Origin: Pectobacterium aroidearum
GTDB taxonomy: Bacteria > Pseudomonadota > Gammaproteobacteria > Enterobacterales > Enterobacteriaceae
Direction: 5' to 3'
NCBI RefSeq assembly: GCF_015689195.1
Contig: NZ_CP065044.1
Location: 2,294,001 to 2,358,000, forward strand
Length of the DNA stretch: 64,000 nt
Position numbers and translations under genes: made by a program
In this document: one piece after another, positions 29,927-39,250 of the stretch
Numbering within the stretch: position 1 is the first letter of the stretch
How the letters are laid out: every line of letters starts with the position of its first letter
The notes under the pieces: model-generated
Told to the model about the DNA's origin: nothing
Seen by the model: the letters and a program-made list of their open reading frames with translations, nothing else
Databases searched by the model: none

Positions 29927-30784
29927 CTATAGCGCGTCGGTGACAACCTGAGATGCCGACTGACGACGCAGTTTTAGCTGGTGGTACGTCAGCGCCAGCG
30001 TGAAGAACAAGGCCTGAACGATAACGATGCAAGGGCCTGTCGCGCCATCGATATAGAAACTGATCAGCGTACCAGCGATACAGGAAATGACGGAAACCAG
30101 CGTGGCGACAAGCACCATGCGCTCGAAGCGCTTGCAGACCATAAAGGCAATAATGCCCGGCGCAATCAGCATCGCAATCACCAGAATAACGCCGACAGCC
30201 TGTAGTGATGCGACAATCGTCATCGCCAGCAGGCTTAGCAATCCATAGTGCAGCAGCTTAACGGGCAGGCCGATGACTCGGGCATGGTTGGGGTCGAAGC
30301 AGTACAGCATGAAATCTCGCCGTTTCAATAAGACAATACCCAGCGTCACCCCGGCAATCAGTAAGATTTGCGTCAGCTCTTGCTGAGTGATGCCCAGCAC
30401 GTTACCAAACAAGATATGGTTTAGATGCTGATCGGTATCAATACGCGCGAACATGACGAGCCCCAGCGCAAACATACCGGAAAAGATGATCCCCATTACC
30501 GTATCTTCTTTTACACGGCTGTGTTCTTTCACGTATCCCGTCGCGACTGCACAAAAAATACCGGAAACGAAAGCGCCGATGACCAGCGGGATCCCCAGTA
30601 AAAACGCGACAACGATACCGGGCAGCACGGCATGGGAAATGGCATCACCCATTAGCGACCAGCCTTTCAGCACCAGATAGCACGACAGTACCGCGCAGAC
30701 CGTACCGGTGACGACGGCGGCAAGTAACGCACGTTGCATGAAGGGATAGGTCAGTGGGTCAATTAACCAGCTCATCAGCGTCAT
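29927..30784 (-). CDS. sitD: Mn/Fe ABC transporter permease SitD
   Basis: A 285-residue family 9 (zinc/manganese type) ABC permease with eight to nine hydrophobic segments, among them GWSLMGDAISHAVLPGI, the conserved loop contacting the ATPase. It is the last of four genes; its ATG overlaps the sitC stop by four bases. It pairs with SitC to form the membrane channel of a Sit/Yfe-type manganese and ferrous iron importer. Confidence 0.9.
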   Translation of the reverse strand: MTLMSWLIDPLTYPFMQRALLAAVVTGTVCAVLSCYLVLKGWSLMGDAISHAVLPGIVVAFLLGIPLVIGAFVSGIFCAVATGYVKEHSRVKEDTVMGIIFSGMFALGLVMFARIDTDQHLNHILFGNVLGITQQELTQILLIAGVTLGIVLLKRRDFMLYCFDPNHARVIGLPVKLLHYGLLSLLAMTIVASLQAVGVILVIAMLIAPGIIAFMVCKRFERMVLVATLVSVISCIAGTLISFYIDGATGPCIVIVQALFFTLALTYHQLKLRRQSASQVVTDAL

Positions 30785-31644
30785 AATGCATCTCCTGATT
30801 GATCGCGTAGCCGCAGGCGGCGCGATGCCAGCAACCCGTGCTTGGGGGCAAAGACAAACGCCAACAGGAAGACGACGGTTTGCAAGGTGACAATCACGCC
30901 GCCAGTTGCGCCATCAAGGAAAAAGCTCAGATACGCACCCACGGCGCTGGTAATGGCGCCCAGTGCAATAGAAATCACAACCAGACGACCAAACCGATCG
31001 GTGAGCAGGTAAGCGGTAGCACCCGGTGTAATCACCATTGCGATTACCAAAATCGCCCCGACGGTTTGCAACGCCGCGACAGTACAGGCGCTCAACAGCG
31101 TAAAGAACAGAATTTTCAGCTTCAGCGGCGAAAGGCCAATCGAACGGGCGTGATTTTCATCGAAGAACACGGCTAGCAGATCTTTCCACAGCAGGCAGAG
31201 AATCAGGAACGTTACACCAATGATGATTTCAACTTGCAGAATATCTTCGTCGGCAATGCCCAAAATATTGCCGAAAATGATGGATTGCACGTTAACCGAT
31301 GTCGGATTAAGCGAAATGATCAGCAGACCGACAGCGAAAAACGTTGAGAAAATAAAGCCGATAATCGCATCTTCGCGCAATCGGGTAATGTGACGGATGA
31401 GGGTCATCGCCAGCGCGGCGAGCATTCCGGTAAAAAATGCCCCCGCCGCGTAGGGCAGGCCCAACGCATAGGCACCTGCAACACCGGGAACGACAGAGTG
31501 GGAAAGCGCATCGCCCATCAGCGACCAGCCTTTCAGCATCAGGTACGCCGAAAGAAAAGCGCATACGCCGCCGACAATCGCGCTGACCCAGATCGCTTTG
31601 ACCATGTAGTTATAGCTGAATGGCTGCAACAGGATATCGATCAT
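30781..31644 (-). CDS. sitC: Mn/Fe ABC transporter permease SitC
   Basis: A 287-residue permease paralogous to SitD, with the same GWSLMGDALSHSVVPGVAG coupling loop and about eight membrane segments. Start and stop overlap its neighbours (one base with sitB, four with sitD), so the operon is translationally coupled. Together with SitD it forms a heteromeric channel for Mn2+ or Fe2+. Confidence 0.9.
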   Translation of the reverse strand: MIDILLQPFSYNYMVKAIWVSAIVGGVCAFLSAYLMLKGWSLMGDALSHSVVPGVAGAYALGLPYAAGAFFTGMLAALAMTLIRHITRLREDAIIGFIFSTFFAVGLLIISLNPTSVNVQSIIFGNILGIADEDILQVEIIIGVTFLILCLLWKDLLAVFFDENHARSIGLSPLKLKILFFTLLSACTVAALQTVGAILVIAMVITPGATAYLLTDRFGRLVVISIALGAITSAVGAYLSFFLDGATGGVIVTLQTVVFLLAFVFAPKHGLLASRRLRLRDQSGDAL

Positions 31645-32534
31645 CAGGGCTGCTTCTCCTCCGGTATTGTACGCGACGCAGGAGGATCGCTCTTGGTCGA
31701 ACCGTAGAACACAGCCGGACGTTCATCGTCTGTCAGCACTGTCACCGAGCGTACATCGTCATCATCGTGAAGATGAGATCCGCCAAGGTTGATGTGTCGC
31801 AGAACGCCACCGAACGTTTTCTCCAAATTGCTTTGTGTGAAGGTGCTGTGCGTCGGCCCGGCAGCTAAAACGGTACGATTGACCAAAATAACGTTGTCGC
31901 AAAACTCTGGAACGCTGCCAAGGTTATGGGTTGCCACCAGAATCAAATGGCCTTCATCACGCAACGTGCGCAGCAGATCGATAATGGCGTTCTCTGTTTT
32001 AACGTCTACGCCGGTGAAAGGTTCATCCAGCAGTAACACGCTGCCTTGTTGAGCCAGTGCCCGCGCCAGAAATACCCGTTTTTTTTGACCGCCGGAGAGT
32101 TCACCGATTTGGCGATGTTGCAGCGTCGATAGCCCAACGCGTTCCAGTGATTCCGCGACAATGGTGCGATCCTGTTTACTCGGGATGCGCAGGAAATTCA
32201 TCCGTCCGTAGCGTCCCATCATGACAACATCGGACACCAGAACGGGAAAATTCCAGTCTACATCCTCTGTTTGTGGAACATAAGCAACCAGATTCTGTTT
32301 CAGCGCCTGATAGATCGGTTGCTGATTGAGCAGTACCTGCCCAGAGGTAGGCTTGACCAACCCCATAATGCTTTTGAACAGCGTCGATTTTCCACTGCCG
32401 TTTACGCCAACCAATGCGCAAATCGTACCGCCGGTCAGGGAAAATGAGGCGTGGCGAATAGCTTGATGCCCGTTGCTGTAAGTAACTGAAACATCATTGA
32501 CTTCTAATGACTGTACTGCTCGATCGCTACTCAT
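31644..32534 (-). CDS. sitB: Mn/Fe ABC transporter ATPase SitB
   Basis: A 296-residue ABC ATPase. Walker A is GVNGSGKST, the signature is [17 protein letters not shown], Walker B is [13 protein letters not shown] and the H-loop is ATHNL. A C-terminal tail of about 40 residues has the run [10 protein letters not shown], acidic and His-containing, which might sense or buffer metal; that is inference. It lies between sitA and sitC with four-base and one-base overlaps. Confidence 0.9.
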   Translation of the reverse strand: MSSDRAVQSLEVNDVSVTYSNGHQAIRHASFSLTGGTICALVGVNGSGKSTLFKSIMGLVKPTSGQVLLNQQPIYQALKQNLVAYVPQTEDVDWNFPVLVSDVVMMGRYGRMNFLRIPSKQDRTIVAESLERVGLSTLQHRQIGELSGGQKKRVFLARALAQQGSVLLLDEPFTGVDVKTENAIIDLLRTLRDEGHLILVATHNLGSVPEFCDNVILVNRTVLAAGPTHSTFTQSNLEKTFGGVLRHINLGGSHLHDDDDVRSVTVLTDDERPAVFYGSTKSDPPASRTIPEEKQP

Positions 32535-33445
32535 TGATTAAATCCTTTCGCGATGGTTTCCACCGTCACTTGTAACAGGTCGATATAGGTTGGCACAGGG
32601 CCTTTTTCTGTAGACAGCGAATCAACATACAGCACGCCGCCATATTTAGCCCCCGTTTCCTTGCTGACCTGTTTGGCTGGTTTATCGGAAACGGTGCTTT
32701 CGCTAAATACCACAGGAATAGATTTTTCGCGCACGGTATCGATAACCCGACGCACTTGCTGCGGAGAGCCTTGCTCGTCGGCATTGATTGGCCAGAGGTA
32801 GACCTCATTGAACTGATAATCCTTCGTCAGATAGCTGAAGGCGCCTTCACTGGTGACTAACCAACGCTGTTGCTCTGGAATGCGGGAGAGACGCTCACGC
32901 AGCGGTGCGTCGAGAGCCTTAATTTTTTCTGCATAGGCTTTGGCATTACGATTATATGTCTCTGCATTAGCAGGATCGGCTTGCACCAGGCCTTTGCGGA
33001 TATTTTCAATATAGATTAATGCATTGGAGGGAGACATCCAGGCATGCGGGTTTGGGTTGCCATTATAAGCACCTTCGCGAATCGGAAGCGGCGTGATGCC
33101 TTCCGTTACTACAACGGCGGGCACATTTTTCACGTTTTCAAAAAAGCGCGTAAACCAGCGCTCAAGATTCATTCCGTTCCACAGTACCAACTGCGCAGAC
33201 TGTGTTTTCACAATATCGCGCGGTGTCGGTTGATAATCATGAATCTCGGCACCGGGTTTGGTGATGGATTCGACGGTCGCGGCATCGCCTGCAATATTCT
33301 GTGCGATATCCTGAATGATGGTAAAGGTGGTGATGACTTTAAGCTTTTCAGCCGCTTGAGCGGAGGTACCAGCTAAAAGCAGTAACACGCACGGCAGTGC
33401 GATGCGACGAAACAGGGCGGGTAAACGGGCGTGAAAACCAATCAT
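32531..33445 (-). CDS. sitA: Mn/Fe-binding periplasmic protein SitA
   Basis: A 304-residue cluster A-I metal-binding protein with a signal peptide (about residues 1-31, ending AQA). The four metal ligands of the SitA/YfeA family can be placed: His in [10 protein letters not shown], His in NPHAWMSP, Glu in [10 protein letters not shown] and Asp in LYVDSLS. This set favours Mn2+/Fe2+ over Zn2+, since the His-rich loop of ZnuA is missing. It heads sitABCD; a Fur-like box lies about 35 bases upstream. Confidence 0.92.
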   Translation of the reverse strand: MIGFHARLPALFRRIALPCVLLLLAGTSAQAAEKLKVITTFTIIQDIAQNIAGDAATVESITKPGAEIHDYQPTPRDIVKTQSAQLVLWNGMNLERWFTRFFENVKNVPAVVVTEGITPLPIREGAYNGNPNPHAWMSPSNALIYIENIRKGLVQADPANAETYNRNAKAYAEKIKALDAPLRERLSRIPEQQRWLVTSEGAFSYLTKDYQFNEVYLWPINADEQGSPQQVRRVIDTVREKSIPVVFSESTVSDKPAKQVSKETGAKYGGVLYVDSLSTEKGPVPTYIDLLQVTVETIAKGFNQ

Positions 33446-33479
33446 GAGGATATCCTTACAAACCGTGAAAGTGTTACTT

Positions 33480-33498
33480 GAGAATAATTATCAATATC
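33480..33498 (-). promoter_or_regulatory. Fur-like box upstream of sitA
   Basis: GAGAATAATTATCAATATC matches 15 of 19 positions of the Fur consensus. Its place before sitABCD fits iron repression of the importer. MntR control may also exist but no MntR box was recognised. Confidence 0.7.
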
Positions 33499-33659
33499 AT
33501 TTAAGTCAAGAGGCAGAAAAGGGCAGGGAGGCAATATTGGAGGGTGTCTCATGACACAATAAATCACTGTTCGCAGGCTCGTTGCACGCGCTTGCGCGGG
33601 TAAGGAACGCATCATGCTCCTTTAGTAACAGAAATGTTGCTTTAATTTAATGAATCGTA

Positions 33660-33777
33660 CTTAAGGTTACAACGAAAGTCTAACGGTAACGGTAGTGAAC
33701 TGTCGCGCGACTATACATAGTTATACACATGGTGAAATTTACGCCAAAAAAAGAGATAAATCTGATGTAACCTTAAG
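33660..33777. repeat. Element bounded by perfect 12-base inverted repeats
   Basis: CTTAAGGTTACA (33660-33671) and TGTAACCTTAAG (33766-33777) are exact inverted copies 94 bases apart, in the gap between sitA and yobF. The interior has no coding frame of note. It may be a small non-autonomous mobile element or two operator half-sites. The rest of 33446-33854 holds the Fur-like box and no other gene I can support. Confidence 0.55.
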
Positions 33778-33854
33778 AAAACAACGGTAGCTGCCGATAA
33801 ACCATAAAGAATGTGAGAGATGTCTCTATTTTATACGAAAGGATTGTAAGTGAT

Positions 33855-33950
33855 ATGAGCACAAAATCAGAACGACGTTGGAAGCTGGCAAGTTTGGTCC
33901 TATTGACTTTTTTAATGGCATTATTAGTGTTGTTGGTTCAAACAAGTTAA
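33855..33950 (+). CDS. Small single-span membrane protein, YniD-like candidate
   Basis: A 31-codon frame with AAAGGA 11 bases upstream. It begins MSTKSERRWKLASLVLL, basic and hydrophilic at first, then has a run of about 20 hydrophobic residues and ends VQTS, so a single membrane span with the N-terminus inside is likely. E. coli has a small membrane protein, YniD, probably near yniA, with a similar start and layout. Similarity is weak and this link is a guess. No function can be given. Confidence 0.45.
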   Translation: MSTKSERRWKLASLVLLTFLMALLVLLVQTS

Positions 33951-34394
33951 TTCCTGACGTAACGAAAGGTTAGGTTATAAATAATTTCTATTATGTAATG
34001 TATTAATGCAAAAGATATAGATAGCATAAAAATGGCAATCGATTTTAAGCATTGATATAAGCAGTGACTGCTATCGGGCACGCGTGTTGTTAGCGTTCAA
34101 TATCTCTTCATCGTCGCCCGCCAATTATAGCTTTTTGTTATGATTACTGGTGCGACTGTGTCAGAAATGCGACGGTTGTCGCGTATTTTTCTGCATAATA
34201 GAATCCAGTGGGCGCTTATTGTACGGGGGCAGAAGCAACCTCTGAATATAGGCGCCAGCTAACCTTATCGTGTATTAATGAATCAGGGATGACGTGAATT
34301 TGTGCGGCATGTCCACGACTGATAAAAAATGCCTTGCCATTGATTACATAGTGTGTAATAACGCTTCTGGGTAAAACGAGGTACAGTTCTGTAT
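33951..34394 (+). other. Non-coding leader region upstream of yobF-cspC
   Basis: This 444-base gap probably carries the promoter and a long leader of yobF-cspC. It holds the inverted repeat ATTACA-TAGTG-TGTAAT (34343-34359), a possible operator, about 36 bases before yobF. I see no further coding frame, terminator or known RNA family in it. Confidence 0.4.
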
Positions 34395-34511
34395 ATGAAT
34401 GGCATTTTCAGTAAAGAAGACTTAAGTACAACCTTTAGCGTTGCATGCTGCTTCTCTGCCGATCCTTATCTTAGTGCCTCAAGCAGTAACGACTTTGGTT
34501 TGTCTGTATAA
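34395..34511 (+). CDS. yobF: Small stress-related protein YobF
   Basis: A 38-residue protein starting [16 protein letters not shown], followed by [14 protein letters not shown]. It aligns with E. coli YobF (47 residues) through MxGIFSKExLS, FSAxPY and AS-SN, but ends about nine residues sooner, with GLSV. The function is unknown; in E. coli it is a heat-responsive small protein made from the yobF-cspC message. The stop lies 41 bases before cspC. GAGG lies 13 bases before the start, so translation may be weak or controlled. Confidence 0.75.
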   Translation: MNGIFSKEDLSTTFSVACCFSADPYLSASSSNDFGLSV

Positions 34512-34552
34512 CGCCTTTTTGGCGGTTTAAACAATTAAAGGAAATATTTGAA

Positions 34553-34762
34553 ATGGCAAAGATTAAAGGTCAGGTTAAGTGGTTCAACGAGTCTAAAGGC
34601 TTTGGTTTCATCACTCCTGCTGACGGCAGCAAAGATGTATTCGTACACTTCTCTGCAATTCAAGGCAACGGCTTCAAAACTCTGGCTGAAGGCCAGAACG
34701 TAGAATTCGAAATTCAGGATGGCCAGAAAGGTCCTTCCGCAGTAAACGTCACTGCGCTGTAA
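34553..34762 (+). CDS. cspC: Cold-shock-family RNA chaperone CspC
   Basis: A 69-residue cold-shock domain protein with RNP1 KGFGFI and RNP2 VFVHF. It is nearly identical to E. coli CspC ([16 protein letters not shown], then [15 protein letters not shown]) and differs from CspE at the diagnostic C-terminal stretch. CspC binds single-stranded RNA, is made at normal temperature and stabilises stress mRNAs such as rpoS. Neighbours yobF and rlmA match E. coli. A terminator follows 17 bases after the stop. Confidence 0.96.
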   Translation: MAKIKGQVKWFNESKGFGFITPADGSKDVFVHFSAIQGNGFKTLAEGQNVEFEIQDGQKGPSAVNVTAL

Positions 34763-34779
34763 TTTTACAGCTCTGTTGC

Positions 34780-34805
34780 AAAACCCGCCATGGTGCGGGT
34801 TTTTT
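34780..34805 (+). terminator. Terminator after cspC
   Basis: AAAACCCGC and GCGGGTTTT form a nine-pair stem with a short loop, followed by more T residues. It ends the yobF-cspC transcript before rlmA. Confidence 0.88.
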
Positions 34806-34869
34806 GTTGTCTGCGTTTTATCTTTACCCGTGACGCAATAAAGATGTTTTTAATGAGGAAAATGTGCCG

Positions 34870-35700
34870 ATGAGTTATCAGTGTCCGCTATGCCAGTTAC
34901 CTCTGGAGCGACACCCGCGGCAATGGACGTGTGGTAAACATAGCTTTGACTGTGCGAAAGAAGGGTACGTCAACCTGTTGCCGGTGCAGTTTAAGCGTTC
35001 AAAACAGCCTGGCGACAGTGCCGAAATGATGCAGGCGCGGCGCAGTTTTCTGGAAGCCGGTCACTATCAACCGCTACGCGACGCTGTTGCACAACACGTT
35101 GATACTATTGTGGCAAGTGACGCTACTGCACTGTTGGACATCGGCTGTGGCGAAGGATATTACACCGCGGAGCTGGCGCATCGTCTCACCTCGCACAGAA
35201 CGATGACGGTCTACGGACTGGATGTATCCAAAGCGGCGATTCAGCGTGCGGCAAAGCGGTATGAAAGTGTTGAGTTTTGCGTTGCATCCAGCCAGAGACT
35301 GCCTTTTCGCGACGCATCCCTTGATGCAGTGGTAAAAATCTACGCGCCGTGTAATGACGCTGAGCTACAGCGCACCATTAAGGTGGGTGGTTGGGCTGTG
35401 ACGGTGTCTCCGGGGCCGCGACACCTTTATCAACTGAAAGCGGAAGTCTACGATGAGGTGTTATTACACCCGAGTAAAGATGAAGTGCTCGCTGGCTTTC
35501 AGCTTATGGATCAGCAAACGCTCGCGTACCCGATGCAGTTATCCGGGAACGAGGCTGCCGCACTATTGCAAATGACGCCTTTTGCCTGGCGGGCAACGCC
35601 AGACGTTAGCGAGCGATTGCGAGCGACTGCCGTATTTAGTTGTGAAACGGATTTTATTATTCGCTTGCATCAGCGTGTTGATAGCGTCGTCGTCGCTTAA
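34870..35700 (+). CDS. rlmA: 23S rRNA (guanine-745 N1)-methyltransferase RlmA
   Basis: A 276-residue SAM-dependent enzyme that methylates G745 of 23S rRNA. An N-terminal zinc site is formed by CPLC (residues 5-8) with CGKHSFDC about 20 residues later. The SAM-binding motif is [12 protein letters not shown] and the later [11 protein letters not shown] fits the family. The ATG at 34870 (MSYQCPLC) matches the E. coli start; an in-frame GTG at 34864 is closer to GAGG and cannot be excluded. It lies between cspC and mntP, as in E. coli. Confidence 0.95.
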   Translation: MSYQCPLCQLPLERHPRQWTCGKHSFDCAKEGYVNLLPVQFKRSKQPGDSAEMMQARRSFLEAGHYQPLRDAVAQHVDTIVASDATALLDIGCGEGYYTAELAHRLTSHRTMTVYGLDVSKAAIQRAAKRYESVEFCVASSQRLPFRDASLDAVVKIYAPCNDAELQRTIKVGGWAVTVSPGPRHLYQLKAEVYDEVLLHPSKDEVLAGFQLMDQQTLAYPMQLSGNEAAALLQMTPFAWRATPDVSERLRATAVFSCETDFIIRLHQRVDSVVVA

Positions 35701-35711
35701 TTAAGCAGAAT

Positions 35712-35745
35712 AAAAAACGGGCAGCGCGATAGTCGGGCTGCCCGT
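35712..35745 (-). terminator. Terminator after mntP
   Basis: ACGGGCAGC and GCTGCCCGT form a nine-pair stem; on the minus strand it is followed by six T residues. It ends mntP and may also slow rlmA transcripts from the other side. Confidence 0.82.
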
Positions 35746-35763
35746 TAGTGTAGATGTGTTTTA

Positions 35764-36336
35764 TCAGGCGGCGTAGCCGAGATGCTCATACAGGATATTA
35801 CATCCGATACCAATCAGAACCAGCCCACCCATCACTTCTGCTTTTTTACCAAGAATTGGGCCAATATAGCGGCCAATCATCATTCCAAGCGTAACCATAA
35901 TCATAGTGGCGCAACCAATCACCATCGCAGTATGGAGAATATTGACCTGAAGGAAAGCCAGACCGACGCCGATGGCCATGGCATCCAGACTGGTGGCAAT
36001 AGCTGTGCAGACCAGCAGCGCCAGGCTATGATTTTTTACTTTTTCGCAGCGACAGTCTGAAGAACCTTTGAATCCTTCAACGACCATACGTCCGCCTAAG
36101 ATCAGTAAGAGCGTAAAGGCAACCCAGTGATCCCACTCGAGAATATATTGGCTGGCAAAGAAACCAAGTGCCCAACCGATGAGTGGGGTGATAGCTTCAA
36201 TAACGCCGAAAATGAGACCAGTACGAATGGCATCACGGAAACGAGGATTATGCAGGACGGCACCTTTACCGATTGACGCGGCGAAGGCATCCATTGACAT
36301 ACCAAATGCTAGGATAAGTGTTGCTGACATATTCAT
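35764..36336 (-). CDS. mntP: Manganese efflux pump MntP
   Basis: A 190-residue inner-membrane exporter that removes excess Mn2+. Six hydrophobic segments are seen. Family motifs are [16 protein letters not shown] and [15 protein letters not shown], whose Asp residues bind manganese, plus [16 protein letters not shown] cysteine- and Lys-containing loop (about residues 90-102) differs from the acidic loop of E. coli MntP. The gene lies behind a yybP-ykoY riboswitch. Confidence 0.95.
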   Translation of the reverse strand: MNMSATLILAFGMSMDAFAASIGKGAVLHNPRFRDAIRTGLIFGVIEAITPLIGWALGFFASQYILEWDHWVAFTLLLILGGRMVVEGFKGSSDCRCEKVKNHSLALLVCTAIATSLDAMAIGVGLAFLQVNILHTAMVIGCATMIMVTLGMMIGRYIGPILGKKAEVMGGLVLIGIGCNILYEHLGYAA

Positions 36337-36384
36337 TGTAAATAGCCTCGGCTGGACGATTAACCATATACACGCAGATCATCC

Positions 36385-36560
36385 CCAACCCGAACGACGA
36401 TCTTACGTGTCTATGGTCTCGCCTGCCAATCACGCTTGGCCGCCCGCACCACGTTCATGCTCCGGTAAATTAGGAGATAAAACGAGTATGTTGATACGAG
36501 CATTTCTGATTAGTTCGGTGAATATTAATTAATCAGAAATCGGCTACTCCCCAATGACGG
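36385..36560 (-). promoter_or_regulatory. yybP-ykoY manganese riboswitch of mntP
   Basis: On the minus strand the leader carries the family hallmark GGGGAGTAGCC (36552-36542). Next comes a long stem formed by GATTTCTGATTA and TAATCAGAAATG, and then GGCAGGCGAGACCATAGACA (36428-36409). This matches the Mn2+-sensing yybP-ykoY leader found before mntP in E. coli. Exact ends are approximate. The upstream stretch to yobD (36561-36761) holds the promoter and no gene. Confidence 0.85.
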
Positions 36561-36761
36561 CGCAACCTTACCATATTATTTATGCAGTAAACAACACTAA
36601 AAGTTTTACGTGTTAATAATGCAATTGATAATTATTTTCATTTGATTGCTGAAATCGACTAATCGTATAAAATAACGACAAGGTTATTGGGGTTAAAATA
36701 CCACCAGGAAATCAGGTGTATATTATTGGCTATTTTAAATAATTTCCCTGATAAGCTTACC

Positions 36762-37220
36762 TCATTGATTCTCAATCATAAATTTATATATTTTTTCTAA
36801 ATCATCAAGCTGCGTAACCTGTATCAATAAACGGCGTTTTTCAAGAGCAATGACTAATACGCCATCCTCAGATAAATTCATATTTTTAATTCTGGCATAA
36901 GGAATGAATATATTTGCATAAAAGAAACCGGTTGATTTAAAAACCAGTTTAGGTCGACGAATATAAGCCAGATAACACGCCATGAAAGCGAGAGAAATCA
37001 AAAGATAGGTAGTGAGAATAGCGCCATTACTCATCACATTTTGATAAATAAGAATCCCCACTAAGCCGATAAAAATCAGCGTATCGAGCCGATTCGTCCG
37101 TTTCAGCGGGACGAAGAGCAACGTTTTCCCTTTGCGTTTATCCATGATGAACTCATCATAGATGGAGTAAATCAACGCTAATGCAATCAACACGACCAGC
37201 GCGATATCTGTCATTGTCAT
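36762..37220 (-). CDS. yobD: DUF986 inner-membrane protein YobD
   Basis: A 152-residue membrane protein matching E. coli YobD. Three hydrophobic segments (about residues 5-22, 44-62 and 68-86) are followed by a cytoplasmic C-terminal part with [29 protein letters not shown], close to the family. Function is unknown. It lies between mntP and manZ, as in E. coli. Confidence 0.92.
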   Translation of the reverse strand: MTMTDIALVVLIALALIYSIYDEFIMDKRKGKTLLFVPLKRTNRLDTLIFIGLVGILIYQNVMSNGAILTTYLLISLAFMACYLAYIRRPKLVFKSTGFFYANIFIPYARIKNMNLSEDGVLVIALEKRRLLIQVTQLDDLEKIYKFMIENQ

Positions 37221-37264
37221 TCGTATTACCCTTGCCTGTTATGTATCTGTATTCGCTAAGCATT

Positions 37265-37298
37265 CATATCCGTTAAACATCCATATCCGTTAAACATC
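37265..37298. repeat. Two tandem copies of a 17-base unit
   Basis: CATATCCGTTAAACATC occurs twice in direct succession (37265-37281 and 37282-37298), 45 bases before yobD. It is probably a recent slippage duplication; no function is suggested. Confidence 0.7.
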
Positions 37299-37378
37299 CC
37301 GATAATAAAAAGCGCAGGGAACATTTTTCAACGTTGCTTGCGACGGCACGCAGGGGGGCGGACAAGGATGTTCATCAT

Positions 37379-37413
37379 AAAAAAATGGCCGGACGTATTG
37401 GCGCCCGGCCATT
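37379..37413 (-). terminator. Terminator after manZ
   Basis: AATGGCCGG and CCGGCCATT form a nine-pair stem followed on the minus strand by a T run. It lies six bases past the manZ stop and ends manXYZ. Confidence 0.85.
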
Positions 37414-37418
37414 GAATA

Positions 37419-38261
37419 TTACACGCCGAGCAGACCGATCCAGTATCCGAAGATACCAATGGCGAAGAAGCCCATAATCAGCCACAGTGCGTTCACTTTG
37501 CGCCGTAACAGCCACATACAGCCGAACGTCAGCAATAGGGGAACGAGCCCAGGCATAAGCTGATCAAGGATGGATTGAACGGTTGTCACCGTGGTTTCAC
37601 CGTTCTGGTTCGTCACCGTCGACACCACCATCGGAATGTTGACGTGCGTCCATTTATTGACCAACGCCCCCATGACGAATAGACCGAGAATAGAGGCAGC
37701 CTCGGTCATTTTTTGCAGGAAGCCGCCGCCCATATCGCTAACGATATCAATTCCTTTACGGTAGCCGTAAGCGACGCCATAGTAGCGCACCAGCAGGCGA
37801 ACCAAATTGAACAGGACGAAGAAGAGGACAGGCCCTAACAGGCTGCCGCTCATGGCAATCCCCGCGCCCAGTGCAGCGAATACCGGACGGGCGGTGCCCC
37901 AGAATATCGGGTCGCCGACGCCAGCCAGTGGCCCCATCAGCCCGACTTTCAGGCCGTTTATTGCCGCGTCATCAATGGGAGCGCCATTCGCGCGTTGCTC
38001 TTCCATCGCCATCGTTACGCCGAGTACCGGAGCCGCAACAAAGGGCTGTGTATTGAAGAACTCCAGATGGCGCTTGATCGCCTGTTTACGCTCTTCCGAG
38101 TTTTCAGGATAAAGACGGCGAATTACCGGCACCATGGAAAAACAGAAGCCGAGTGCCTGCATACGTTCAAAGTTCCAGGAGCCTTGAAACAGGTTGGAAC
38201 GAATAAACACCGCGCGGATGTCGCTGTCAGTGAGTTTTTTGACATTCGTGTTTTCGACCAT
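37419..38261 (-). CDS. manZ: Mannose PTS membrane component IID (ManZ)
   Basis: A 280-residue IID component of the mannose-family phosphotransferase system. With ManY it forms the membrane channel. The body matches E. coli ManZ (RSNLFQGSWNFERMQALGF, VGLMGPLAGVGDPIFWGT). The ATG at 38261 (MVENTNVKK) has GGAG eight bases upstream and matches the E. coli start; an in-frame GTG three codons earlier lies inside that ribosome-binding site. It lies 14 bases after manY. Confidence 0.95.
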   Translation of the reverse strand: MVENTNVKKLTDSDIRAVFIRSNLFQGSWNFERMQALGFCFSMVPVIRRLYPENSEERKQAIKRHLEFFNTQPFVAAPVLGVTMAMEEQRANGAPIDDAAINGLKVGLMGPLAGVGDPIFWGTARPVFAALGAGIAMSGSLLGPVLFFVLFNLVRLLVRYYGVAYGYRKGIDIVSDMGGGFLQKMTEAASILGLFVMGALVNKWTHVNIPMVVSTVTNQNGETTVTTVQSILDQLMPGLVPLLLTFGCMWLLRRKVNALWLIMGFFAIGIFGYWIGLLGV

Positions 38262-38275
38262 TTTTCTCACTCCTG

Positions 38276-39073
38276 TTAATCCAGTTCGTTATCAAGGTCG
38301 TTATTGCCTGATGAAACCGGCTGGCCTTGAACCTTGTTATATTTCGGGCTGAGCTGGATATACAGCATCGCCATCACAATACCGATTACGCCCAGCGCCA
38401 CCAGATTGAACTCGGTGAACGCAGCGGTAACGAAGCCAAGATAGAAGAACGGCATCAGGTAGCCTGCACGCATCATGTTGATGACCATCGCGTAACCGAC
38501 GACGACAATCATGCCACCGGCGATATTCAGACCGTTGGTGACCACTTCCGGGATAGAATTCAGCATGGCGTGGACGGCATCGGTGCCGACGGAAACCGCG
38601 ACAATGACCGCAGGGATCGCGATGCGCATCGCTTGTAGCAGCAGTGCGGAGACGTGAATCCAACTGATGGCTGTCAGATTACCTCGCTCTGCCGCGCTAT
38701 CAGCCGCATGTTGGAACGCGACTGTGATGGTACGAACAATGATGGTTAATACTTGTCCGGCTGCGGCGAGCGGAATCGCCAGCGCAATCCCGGCGCCGAT
38801 CCCCTGACCGCCGGCAATAACCAGAATGGTTGAAATAATCGAGGCCAGGGCCGCATCCGGTGCGACGGCCGCACCGATGTTCATCCAGCCTAATGCGATC
38901 ATTTCCAGCGTACCGCCAATAATGATCCCGGTTTTTAAATCACCTAATACTGCGCCAATCAGCGTACAGGCGACGAGTGGACGGTGGAACTGGAATTCAT
39001 CAAGAATTGAACCCATCCCCGAAACACACGCGACGAGAAATATCAGCACAATTTGAAGTGTGGTAATCTCCAT
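38276..39073 (-). CDS. manY: Mannose PTS membrane component IIC (ManY)
   Basis: A 265-residue IIC component with about eight hydrophobic segments, starting MEITTLQIVLIFLVACVSG as in E. coli ManY. It carries GMGSILDEFQFHRPL and NIGAAVAPDAALASIIST, conserved in the family, and ends GNNDLDNELD. AGGAG lies upstream of the ATG at 39073. The 177-base gap to manX looks wider than I recall for E. coli and contains repeats. Confidence 0.95.
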   Translation of the reverse strand: MEITTLQIVLIFLVACVSGMGSILDEFQFHRPLVACTLIGAVLGDLKTGIIIGGTLEMIALGWMNIGAAVAPDAALASIISTILVIAGGQGIGAGIALAIPLAAAGQVLTIIVRTITVAFQHAADSAAERGNLTAISWIHVSALLLQAMRIAIPAVIVAVSVGTDAVHAMLNSIPEVVTNGLNIAGGMIVVVGYAMVINMMRAGYLMPFFYLGFVTAAFTEFNLVALGVIGIVMAMLYIQLSPKYNKVQGQPVSSGNNDLDNELD

Positions 39074-39250
39074 CGTACTTCTCCTATAAAATGTGTCTGA
39101 GTAAAAATAAATCGCCATCCCCATTGTTTTTCTATATCGACATAAAGCGTTGCAATATCGACATAAATACCTATCTTGAAAATCGCCAGGGCTATAAAGC
39201 TATTATTGATGGTGACATTCGCGTTAATCACATTCGCATTGCGATAGGTA

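Noticed and set aside
38261-38270. GTG start for manZ three codons upstream
   Set aside because: That codon overlaps the ribosome-binding sequence, and the ATG at 38261 agrees with E. coli ManZ.
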